5,390 nt of DNA from Oscillospiraceae bacterium. GTDB lineage: Bacteria > Bacillota > Clostridia > Oscillospirales > Oscillospiraceae. The stretch is from NCBI GenBank assembly GCA_017501805.1, contig JAFVWG010000033.1, forward strand, positions 1 to 5,390, read 5' to 3'. A program made the position numbers and the translations under genes. Each line of letters begins with the position of its first letter. Position 1 is the stretch's first letter. A model generated the notes under the pieces. It had not been told where the DNA came from, searched no databases, and saw nothing but the letters and a program-made list of their open reading frames with translations. Shown one piece after another: positions 1 through 5,212 of this stretch.

Positions 1-1571
1 GCGCTGAGGATGTTCTGGGAGCGAACGATCACGTCACCCGGCTCGAGGCAGATGTCGCGAGGCTGCGGGCAGCGGTCAAGTCCGCGCGGCGTCCACATGC
101 TGAAGCCGCCCCAGAGGGTCTGGACCATCATGCGGTACTCGGTCATATATTCCGCCGCGATGTCGTTCTTCATAAGGAAAACGTTGGTCAGCTTTTTCGC
201 GGGAGTCGTGACATTCTTGGTGAACTTGGTGGCAACCGTCGTGAAATCGGGGATGCGCACCTTCAGACCGAGGATGTTCTGATACACGGTGTCGCCGAGG
301 GTCTCGTTGTTCGCCTTCGCGTCCGCGAGGACCTGGTTGTACTCACCGGCAGCGACCTTGGCGAGCTTCGCCGTGTCGTCCGCGTTCAGCTTGGCGCCGC
401 CGACCGTGATGGGGATCACGTTCGAGGGGATGTCGCCGACAAAGCCGCCTTCAAAGACGACCTGCTCGCCGAGCGCGGCGGTGATCTCGAACTGCGCGGT
501 CAGCGTCTTGCTCTCGCCGGCCTTCAGTTCAACATCGAGGGTCATGGTGCCGTCGGCAACCTTCGCGCCCTCGAAGGGGGTCTTGATCGTCGTGCCGACA
601 GGAGTGGGCTCCTTGACGGACACGGAGTAATTCTGCGTGGAGTTGTTGGCGAGCACCAAAGACATGGTGACGGTCTCGCCGGTCATCACGCTGTTGAAGC
701 GGGTCTTGTCATCGATCGTGCGCTCGATGAACAGACGCGGATGGCTCACGCGGTAGAGGGTCTTTGCGGGGATGGGATCGGACTCGTTCATCACCTTCGC
801 GGGGCGCAGCAGGGTCATCCACTGACGGTTGCCCTTGATGTAGCGCTGGTTGATGTAGTCCTGCGCGTCGCTGATGCGGATGGATCCACCCTTGGTGGTC
901 GGGCCGAAGGAGGCCTCGTAGCGAGGATCGTACTCTTTGTCTTCCTTGCTGAAGTACTCGATCTTGTCGAGCTGCTTGGTCATATTCATGTGACCGCCGC
1001 CGCTGTGGATGATGTCGGGACGTCCGTCGCCGGTGATGTCGCCGGCCCAGATCATGGTGTGACCGCCGCTCTTTGCATACTCGGTGTAGATGTCACCGGG
1101 CTGCGCGAGAGCGTACATAACCTTGATCTCTTCCTTGATGTCCTTGCCGTCGGCCTTGACAAAGGACCAAACGCACTCGGGGAGATCCTTGCCTTCACGG
1201 GCAAGATAGCGGGTCCAGACGGTGCCGGCGTTGCCGGCCAGGTCATAGCCGAACGCTTCCCAGTACACCTGGTGTGCGTAGTCGGAGCAGACGGTGTAGA
1301 GGGTGTCGTGCTTGGTGGCATACTCGGGGGAAGAGTAGTTGGTGGAACGGGTCTTGCCGATGTCGGTGCGGTGGATGGTTCTGTTCAGGGTCTTGCCGTC
1401 GTACTGGACGCTGTGTCCCTTGTCAAAGTAGGCAAGGGCAACGGCCATAGCCGCCTGCTGCCGCTCTTCGATGGTCACGGCGCCGGCGCTGACGGTCAGT
1501 CCGGACAGCAGTCCGGCAAAGATCACCAGCGTCAGAAGCAGGCTCATTGTTCTTTTCAGGTACTTTTTCAT
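1..1571 (-). CDS. Secreted NlpC/P60-like cysteine hydrolase, paralogue A (C-terminus beyond window)
   Basis: The open frame runs from ATG at 1571 leftward off the window (523 complete codons, no stop). The start follows GAGGAGG with a 4-nt gap. Residues 1-31 form a signal peptide (KKYLKR, then a hydrophobic core, with A-G-A before the likely cleavage). Residues ~35-240 resemble an NlpC/P60 papain-fold hydrolase: putative nucleophile Cys95 in YTVCSDY, a PGD turn at 158-160, His171 in GGHTMIW and third residue His189 in DIIHSGG. Residues ~295-392 form a DUF11-like beta-sandwich ending in GGFVGDIPSN, followed by a helical stretch. A second NlpC/P60-like region (~460 onward, LEPGDVIV at 509-516) lacks a cysteine where a nucleophile would be expected. 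The protein is clearly homologous to the adjacent 890-residue protein, by eye about half identical. If it keeps that layout, cohesin and dockerin modules lie off the left edge. Substrate is unknown; cell-wall peptide cleavage is the family's usual role. The family call is by motif, not by a profile search. Confidence 0.85.
   Translation of the reverse strand, partial: MKKYLKRTMSLLLTLVIFAGLLSGLTVSAGAVTIEERQQAAMAVALAYFDKGHSVQYDGKTLNRTIHRTDIGKTRSTNYSSPEYATKHDTLYTVCSDYAHQVYWEAFGYDLAGNAGTVWTRYLAREGKDLPECVWSFVKADGKDIKEEIKVMYALAQPGDIYTEYAKSGGHTMIWAGDITGDGRPDIIHSGGGHMNMTKQLDKIEYFSKEDKEYDPRYEASFGPTTKGGSIRISDAQDYINQRYIKGNRQWMTLLRPAKVMNESDPIPAKTLYRVSHPRLFIERTIDDKTRFNSVMTGETVTMSLVLANNSTQNYSVSVKEPTPVGTTIKTPFEGAKVADGTMTLDVELKAGESKTLTAQFEITAALGEQVVFEGGFVGDIPSNVIPITVGGAKLNADDTAKLAKVAAGEYNQVLADAKANNETLGDTVYQNILGLKVRIPDFTTVATKFTKNVTTPAKKLTNVFLMKNDIAAEYMTEYRMMVQTLWGGFSMWTPRGLDRCPQPRDICLEPGDVIVRSQNILS
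420..449 (-). repeat. Exact 30-bp match to paralogue B (copy in A)
   Basis: These 30 bases occur unchanged at 2938-2967. They encode the GGFVGDIPSN segment at the end of the beta-sandwich. It is the longest exact match between the two genes that I found by eye and marks them as a tandem duplication. Confidence 0.85.
1396..1424 (-). repeat. Exact 29-bp match to paralogue B near the N-terminus (copy in A)
   Basis: These bases are identical to 4190-4218 and encode the DKGHSVQYDG stretch at the beginning of the NlpC/P60-like domain, which is conserved residue for residue in both proteins. Confidence 0.85.
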
Positions 1572-1575
1572 AATG

Positions 1576-1581
1576 CCTCCT
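1576..1581 (-). promoter_or_regulatory. Ribosome binding site of paralogue A
   Basis: On the minus strand the sequence reads AGGAGG, extended to GAGGAGG, four bases before the ATG at 1571. It fixes the start codon, and the signal peptide begins immediately after it. The spacing is short but the anti-Shine-Dalgarno match is perfect. Confidence 0.85.
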
Positions 1582-1601
1582 CATTTCTGCACGATTTCGG
1601 A

Positions 1602-1616
1602 TTTTTCACCGAAAAA
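1602..1616 (-). other. Small perfect hairpin in the leader of paralogue A
   Basis: In the predicted 5' leader the minus strand reads TTTTTC, GGT, GAAAAA: a six-base-pair stem with a three-base loop, between the transcription start and the ribosome binding site. It is AT-rich and weak, so it may be chance, or it could be an operator-like inverted repeat. No regulator can be named. Confidence 0.25.
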
Positions 1617-1631
1617 CAGTTTACACACTCG

Positions 1632-1660
1632 ATTCTACAGGGATGCACAAAAAAAGTCAA
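1632..1660 (-). promoter_or_regulatory. Sigma-A type promoter of paralogue A
   Basis: On the minus strand, TTGACT (1660-1655) and TAGAAT (1637-1632) are separated by exactly 17 bases, with a T-rich start to the spacer. Each hexamer has five of six consensus bases. Transcription would begin near 1625, giving a leader of about 54 nt. The promoter lies entirely in the gap between the two paralogues, so A can be expressed independently of B. The trmL promoter has the same TTGACTTTT -35 block. Confidence 0.8.
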
Positions 1661-1695
1661 TCATCTTAATGGTTTATTGTGAAATAAAACGAATT

Positions 1696-4368
1696 TCAGG
1701 GCAGCGGGATACGCGGCGTCTCATCGGGCTTGAGCTGCGTCTCGGGCTTGTTCAGCTCCACGCCGTAGCCGCCTGCGAGATAGCGGCGCAGGATCGTAAG
1801 ATCCTTCGCATTGATGCTTCCGTCGCCGTTGGTGTCGGCAATGGTCTCGGAAATGACGATGTCATAGCCGCCTGCGAGGTAACGGCGCAGCGTGGTAACA
1901 TCCTTTGCACCGATCACGCCGTCATCGTTGACGTCACCGACCAGAAGATGCTGCACGGTGATGGTTCCGTTCTCGATGGACAGCGCCACGTTGTTCCCTT
2001 CAGCGTCATACACCTCGCCGGGCTCATAGGAGAAGGTCACAGCATACTGACCGACCTTGGTCTTTTCGGGTGCCGAGAAGGTAAGCGCCAGCAGCGTGCC
2101 GCAGGAGGTGTCCGCCTTCTCGCCTTCCCAGACCAGACTCAGAGGATTCTCGGAAAGCTTGTCGGGCTCCGTAAAGGTCAGCCCTGCAAGGGCGTCGCCG
2201 GTCTCGATCTTCTCCAGCGTCAGCGCGGGATCATACTCCAGCTTCAGCTTCGCACCTGCGATGCCGCTGTTCTGGTCGATCCGCAGCGTGACCGTACCCG
2301 ATTTTCCGGGCTTGAAGCCGGTTCCTTCCACCGTCATCGCCGCTCTGCCGGGAAGCTCTCCGTAGACCTGCGTCGGACGCAGAACGTAGAAGATCTGATA
2401 GAACAGGCAGCGGAAGAATTCCCGCTCATTCACAATGGGGAAGCTGTTTTCTTCCGCATTGCAGCTCAGATACTTGCCGTCGCCGAGGTAAATGAGCTGC
2501 TCGCTCTTTCCCGCACCGGGAGCAGAGATGTAGTTGGAACGGACGATCACATCGCCCGGCTCCAGGCAGAAATTCCGCGGATCGGAGCAGCGTTCGTGTC
2601 CGTATTTGTTCCACATACTCATGCCGCCCCAGCAGGTCTTGACCATCATCTGATAAGCGGTCAGATTCTCTGCTGCAACTTCATTTTCCGGAAGGAAGAC
2701 ACGCGTTGACTGACCGCTCGGCGTTTTCACCAATTTGGTCAGATTCTTCGCGATCTGGGTGAAGGTCGGAAGCTGCAGCTTGACGCCGAGGATGTTCTGG
2801 TAGACAACATTGGCAAGGGTATCGTTGTCTGCCGCCACATCGTTAAGCAGGCGGTTGTACTTTCCGTCGGCGATCTGCGCGAGTCTTTCCTTATCCGCCG
2901 CAGTCAGCTTCTTGCCTCCCACACGGATGGGGATGGAGTTCGAGGGGATGTCGCCGACAAAGCCGCCCTCAAAGGTGACGGTCTCGCCGAGCATCGCGGT
3001 GATCTCGAATTCCGCGGTCAGGATCTTCGTCTCGCCCGCTGCGAGGGGAACATCCAGCGTCATCACGCCGTCCTTGACCGTTGCGCCCGCGAACGGCGTC
3101 TTGATCCGCGCGCCTGCGGGAGTCGGCTCTTTCACCGTAACGGTGTAGCTCTCGCCGCCGGCCTGGAGCGCAGCCGTGACATTCGCTGCGGCAGCAAGCA
3201 CCGTTGCGCTCGCACCCGCGGTCTGCACGGTCGCCTCTGCGGCTTCCGATTCGCCGTCGTCAAAGTCTTCGTCATCGCCTCCGGATACGAATCCCATATG
3301 GCGCTGCGAGTTGTTGGTGAGCTTCAGCGTCATCGTGACGGTCTCACCGGTGAAGGTGCTGCCGAAGCGGGTGCGGTCGAGCATACGGTCGATCGTCAGA
3401 CCGGGATGCTCCACGCGGTACTGCGAAGCCGCGCGGACGGGATAGGTCTCGTCCGTCATCGCCAGCGCAGGACGGCGCAGCGTCATTCTGCGGCCGACCT
3501 TGACATAGCGCTCACCGATATACGTCTCCGCGTCGGCGATACGGATCGAGCCGCCGTTGGTACTCGTGCCGAAGTTCGAGTATCTGTCGTGGTAAGCGGT
3601 GCCGTCCTCAGCGCCGTAATACGCATTGTCTTCAATGAAATAGGGATCATTTTCATCGAAATATTCGCGTCTGTCGATTTTCTCATCCAGGAGCATATGT
3701 CTGCCGCCGCTGTGGATGATGTCGGGTCTTCCGTCGCCCGTCACGTCACCGGCCCAGACCATCGTATGACCGCCCACGCTGCTGAACGAGTCGGTCGACG
3801 AATTATATGACATGCTGAAAGCGGTGAAGATATCACCCGGCTGCGCGATCGCATACATCTTAGCGATCGCCGCGTCAACATCCGCCTGATACTCCTGCTT
3901 GGAGGAAATGTTCGGATTCGGCTGCTTTCCGGGTTTGATCAGAACTGCAGGCTCGTGGGACCACACGACCGTTTCCGGATGTCTGTCGGCTTCGCTGAGC
4001 GAGCCGGTCCAAACAATGCCCTGGTTGCCGAGAAGCGTGTAGTGGAAAGCTTCCCAGTAGACCTGTGCCGCAAAGTCCGAGCAGACGGTGTACGCCGTCT
4101 CGAGCGGGGTCGCAAACTCGGGCGTAGCCTCGTAGGTCGAGCGGCTCTGACCGTAGTCGGAGCGTTTGATCAGCGAGTTGATCTTCTTTCCGTCGTACTG
4201 GACGCTGTGTCCCTTGTCGAAATAGGCAAGTGCCACGGCGACCGCCTGCTTTCCGCGCTCTTCCACCGAGGTCTCGGCAGATGCGCTGATGGTCAGCCCG
4301 GACAGAAGTCCCGTTGAAAGGACCAGGGTCAGCAGCAGGCTGAGCCCGCGCTTGCAGAGATGTTTCAT
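1696..4368 (-). CDS. Secreted NlpC/P60-like cysteine hydrolase with cohesin and dockerin modules, paralogue B (890 aa)
   Basis: A complete gene from ATG 4368 to TGA 1698-1696. The start was chosen because AGGAGG precedes it by 7 nt and a signal peptide follows (residues 1-31, A-S-A before cleavage). An ATG 11 codons upstream has no such site. Domains: NlpC/P60-like hydrolase ~35-285 with Cys96 (YTVCSDF), His201 (GGHTMVW) and His219 (DIIHSGG); DUF11-like beta-sandwich ~338-485, interrupted by an acidic then Ala-rich insertion at 355-407; helical region ~488-545; second NlpC/P60-like domain ~550-666, where the canonical HVGIYLGDGK strand reads EQLIYLGDGK, so the catalytic His is missing; cohesin-like domain ~676-806 (YDPALTLEKIETGD); type I dockerin 811-867. 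Expected to be exported and held in a cohesin-dockerin complex. Peptidoglycan or peptide hydrolysis is inferred from the family only. It lies 69 bp after trmL and 124 bp before its paralogue. Names based on motifs; the first-domain family call is the least certain. Confidence 0.88.
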   Translation of the reverse strand: MKHLCKRGLSLLLTLVLSTGLLSGLTISASAETSVEERGKQAVAVALAYFDKGHSVQYDGKKINSLIKRSDYGQSRSTYEATPEFATPLETAYTVCSDFAAQVYWEAFHYTLLGNQGIVWTGSLSEADRHPETVVWSHEPAVLIKPGKQPNPNISSKQEYQADVDAAIAKMYAIAQPGDIFTAFSMSYNSSTDSFSSVGGHTMVWAGDVTGDGRPDIIHSGGRHMLLDEKIDRREYFDENDPYFIEDNAYYGAEDGTAYHDRYSNFGTSTNGGSIRIADAETYIGERYVKVGRRMTLRRPALAMTDETYPVRAASQYRVEHPGLTIDRMLDRTRFGSTFTGETVTMTLKLTNNSQRHMGFVSGGDDEDFDDGESEAAEATVQTAGASATVLAAAANVTAALQAGGESYTVTVKEPTPAGARIKTPFAGATVKDGVMTLDVPLAAGETKILTAEFEITAMLGETVTFEGGFVGDIPSNSIPIRVGGKKLTAADKERLAQIADGKYNRLLNDVAADNDTLANVVYQNILGVKLQLPTFTQIAKNLTKLVKTPSGQSTRVFLPENEVAAENLTAYQMMVKTCWGGMSMWNKYGHERCSDPRNFCLEPGDVIVRSNYISAPGAGKSEQLIYLGDGKYLSCNAEENSFPIVNEREFFRCLFYQIFYVLRPTQVYGELPGRAAMTVEGTGFKPGKSGTVTLRIDQNSGIAGAKLKLEYDPALTLEKIETGDALAGLTFTEPDKLSENPLSLVWEGEKADTSCGTLLALTFSAPEKTKVGQYAVTFSYEPGEVYDAEGNNVALSIENGTITVQHLLVGDVNDDGVIGAKDVTTLRRYLAGGYDIVISETIADTNGDGSINAKDLTILRRYLAGGYGVELNKPETQLKPDETPRIPLP
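1765..1935 (-). repeat. Dockerin: two F-hand calcium-binding repeats in paralogue B
   Basis: Two direct repeats of about 70 bp, offset by 99 bp (33 codons), encode the two halves of a type I dockerin. Repeat one has D812, N814, D816 and D823 as calcium ligands (D-V-N-D-D-G-V-I-G-A-K-D); repeat two has D845, N847, D849 and D856 (D-T-N-G-D-G-S-I-N-A-K-D). Each is followed by LRRYLAGGY. The residues at loop positions 10 and 11, which commonly set cohesin specificity, are A-K in both halves, so the module is internally symmetric and could bind its cohesin in two orientations, as known for other type I dockerins. An acidic and proline-containing tail of about 23 residues follows. Confidence 0.92.
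1951..2343 (-). other. Cohesin-like domain within paralogue B
   Basis: Residues ~676-806 match the cohesin pattern: an opening strand with PGKSGTVTLRID, then GIAGAKLKLEYDP, LEKIETGD, a loop, LSLVWEGE, TLLALTFSAPEKTKVGQYAVTFS and a closing strand NGTITV just before the dockerin. Cohesins bind dockerins in cellulosome-type assemblies. Here it sits in the same chain as a dockerin, giving potential for chaining to other proteins. It could instead act as a stalk or carbohydrate-binding-like module, since the folds are related. Confidence 0.75.
2938..2967 (-). repeat. Exact 30-bp match to paralogue A (copy in B)
   Basis: This is the partner of 420-449, about 2.5 kb away in direct orientation. Recombination between the copies would delete the intervening DNA and leave a hybrid gene. 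Confidence 0.85.
3148..3306 (-). other. In-frame insertion in the beta-sandwich of paralogue B
   Basis: Residues 355-407 of B (53 residues) replace three residues (T-Q-N, 312-314) of A, between the strictly conserved NNS and Y-[TS]-V-[TS]-V. The insert begins with QRHMGFVSGG, then an acidic block (DDEDFDDGESE), then an Ala/Thr/Val-rich stretch likely to be helical or flexible. Reading frame and flanks are intact. It is either a gain in B or a loss in A. Confidence 0.8.
4190..4218 (-). repeat. Exact 29-bp match to paralogue A near the N-terminus (copy in B)
   Basis: Partner of 1396-1424, in direct orientation about 2.8 kb away. It encodes the same DKGHSVQYDG stretch in the mature N-terminus of B. 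Confidence 0.85.
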
Positions 4369-4375
4369 ATAGTTT

Positions 4376-4381
4376 CCTCCT
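4376..4381 (-). promoter_or_regulatory. Ribosome binding site of paralogue B
   Basis: The minus strand reads AGGAGG seven bases before the ATG at 4368. This decides the start against the in-frame ATG at 4401, which would add 11 polar residues in front of a typical signal peptide. Confidence 0.9.
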
Positions 4382-4403
4382 GTTGTGATATCTTCTTGCA
4401 CTT

Positions 4404-4432
4404 CATATATTTTTTCGAGCGTTGCTTCGTAA
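4404..4432 (-). promoter_or_regulatory. Possible weak promoter for paralogue B
   Basis: In the 69-bp gap after trmL the best candidate is TATATG (4409-4404), 17 bases after TTACGA (4432-4427). The -10 is acceptable but the -35 has only three consensus bases. There is no convincing terminator between trmL and B, so read-through from the trmL promoter is an equally good explanation. Confidence 0.3.
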
Positions 4433-4437
4433 TTTTC

Positions 4438-4923
4438 TCACCAGCAGAGCATTTTCCCCTGCGTCATCAGCTGCGGAAATCCCTGCTGCCGCAGCGCCTC
4501 ATAGGTGACCAGCGCCACCGTGTTCCCGAGGTTGAGACTTCGCGCCTCCGCGCGCATCGGCACGCGCAGGCAGCGCTCGGGGTACTGCCGCAGCAGCTCC
4601 TCCGGAAGACCGCGCGTCTCCTTGCCGAAGAGCAGCCAGCAGCCGTCGGAAAACGTTGCCTCGCTGTAGATCTGCGCCGCCTTGCTGCTCAAAAGCCAGA
4701 TATCCTTTGCCCCGGTCTTCTCGAAAAAATCCGAAAGTCCGTCATAGGTACGGATGTCCACAAGATGCCAATAGTCCAATCCCGCGCGCTTCACAGCCTT
4801 TTCCGAAATGTCAAAGCCGAGCGGGCGGATCAGATGGAGCACCGCGCCCGTTGCGGCGCAGGTCCGTGCGATATTGCCGGTGTTTTCCGGGATCTCCGGC
4901 TCTACCAAAACGATGTTGACCAC
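4438..4923 (-). CDS. trmL: tRNA (cytidine/uridine-34-2'-O)-methyltransferase TrmL (SPOUT family)
   Basis: TrmL (YibK/CspR) transfers a methyl group from S-adenosylmethionine to the 2'-OH of the wobble nucleotide 34 in leucine tRNAs, acting as a cytoplasmic dimer with a trefoil knot. The 161-residue product matches the family's usual length (about 155-160). Visible motifs: NIVLVEPEIPENTGNIART near the N-terminus, LIRPLGF at 31-37, FGKETRGLP at 99-107, and the knot region RVPM (120-123) plus RSLNLGNTVALVTYEALRQ (128-146). The start is taken as GTG at 4923, because CGGAGG lies 8 nt upstream and the product then begins MVNIVLVEPE as family members do. An earlier GTG at 4968 would add 15 atypical residues and lacks a ribosome binding site. 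It has its own strong promoter; stop TGA at 4440-4438. Housekeeping function, probably unrelated to its surface-protein neighbours. Confidence 0.95.
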   Translation of the reverse strand: MVNIVLVEPEIPENTGNIARTCAATGAVLHLIRPLGFDISEKAVKRAGLDYWHLVDIRTYDGLSDFFEKTGAKDIWLLSSKAAQIYSEATFSDGCWLLFGKETRGLPEELLRQYPERCLRVPMRAEARSLNLGNTVALVTYEALRQQGFPQLMTQGKMLCW

Positions 4924-4931
4924 ACGCCGCG

Positions 4932-4937
4932 CCTCCG
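4932..4937 (-). promoter_or_regulatory. trmL: Ribosome binding site deciding the trmL GTG start
   Basis: The minus strand reads CGGAGG eight bases before GTG 4923-4921. No comparable site precedes the alternative GTG at 4968, whose upstream bases are GCGCTTTTT. Confidence 0.8.
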
Positions 4938-5006
4938 TTCCGTGCGCTCCGTCCGATGCGGCGGACACAAAAAGCGCACACTATCTCAGAATAGTTATAC
5001 TTAAAT

Positions 5007-5035
5007 ATCTTACAAAACTCACCGCTAAAAGTCAA
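5007..5035 (-). promoter_or_regulatory. Sigma-A type promoter of trmL
   Basis: On the minus strand, TTGACT (5035-5030) and TAAGAT (5012-5007) are spaced by 17 bases. Transcription would start near 5000, giving a leader of about 77 nt. An AT-rich block (5051-5069) lies upstream of the -35, separated from it by a short run containing GGGGG, and might act as a distal UP element. Confidence 0.85.
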
Positions 5036-5070
5036 CGCATTTCCCCCGTTTATAAAGATTTAATATTTGC

Positions 5071-5111
5071 TGCCCGCACTTGCCTCTGCCTATGAGAGAG
5101 GTGTCCGGGCA
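5071..5111. other. Nested inverted repeat in the SLH gene-trmL gap
   Basis: An outer six-base-pair stem (TGCCCG 5071-5076 with CGGGCA 5106-5111) encloses an inner five-base-pair stem (CCTCT 5083-5087 with AGAGG 5097-5101), joined by short unpaired stretches. It lies upstream of the trmL promoter, so it is not part of the trmL leader. It has no T-run on either strand and no recognisable riboswitch or small-RNA consensus. Function unknown. Confidence 0.4.
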
Positions 5112-5140
5112 AAGCAAGGACGGAAAGGGTAATCAAACCA

Positions 5141-5157
5141 TCGCCGCAAAGCGGCGA
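5141..5157. other. Seven-base-pair GC hairpin beyond the SLH gene terminator
   Basis: TCGCCGC (5141-5147) and GCGGCGA (5151-5157) form a perfect stem with an AAA loop, three bases past the T-run of the neighbouring terminator when read on the minus strand. It may be a backup stem for that terminator, though neither strand has a following T-run. Confidence 0.4.
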
Positions 5158-5160
5158 CAG

Positions 5161-5190
5161 AAAAAAGCGGACAGCCGTTCGGCTGTCCGC
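5161..5190 (-). terminator. Intrinsic terminator of the SLH-domain gene
   Basis: Read on the minus strand, GCGGACAGCC, a GAAC loop and GGCTGTCCGC form a perfect ten-base-pair GC-rich stem followed directly by TTTTTT (5166-5161). It lies 22 bases beyond the stop codon of the SLH gene. On the plus strand no T-run follows, so it works in one direction. It separates the SLH gene from trmL. Confidence 0.93.
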
Positions 5191-5212
5191 TCTGTCTCAT
5201 ATATTTGCCGTA

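Noticed and set aside
741..1682. Plus-strand open frame of 313 codons opposite paralogue A
   Set aside because: It is entirely antisense to a gene with signal peptide, catalytic motifs, promoter and ribosome binding site. Its translation is Val/Gly/Asp-rich with no recognisable motif, as expected for the complement of a GC-rich gene.
1661..1695. Possible terminator after paralogue B
   Set aside because: The only inverted repeat is TTTATT-TCAC-AATAAA, six AT pairs with no T-run placed correctly; the following T7 belongs to the A promoter spacer. Too weak to call, so read-through from B into A remains possible.
1471..2709. Plus-strand open frame of 412 codons spanning the intergenic gap and the end of paralogue B
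   Set aside because: It is antisense to the cohesin and dockerin coding region and the gap; no ribosome binding site or domain is visible. GC-rich third positions on the minus strand leave long open frames opposite.
4369..4401. Upstream ATG extending paralogue B by 11 residues
   Set aside because: The AGGAGG site lies inside this extension, properly spaced for the ATG at 4368, and the signal peptide begins there.
4977..4994. Imperfect palindrome CTATTCTGAGATAG near the trmL transcription start as an operator
   Set aside because: Only four base pairs at each end match cleanly and no regulator can be proposed; compatible with chance.
4811..5035. Minus-strand frame of 74 codons overlapping the start of trmL
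   Set aside because: It overlaps trmL in another frame, begins within the -35 of the trmL promoter, and its product shows no motif.
5050..5069. AT-rich TATAAA/TAATAT block read as a plus-strand promoter
   Set aside because: No acceptable -35 lies 16-18 bases upstream, and a rightward transcript would meet no gene in its own sense before the window's end.
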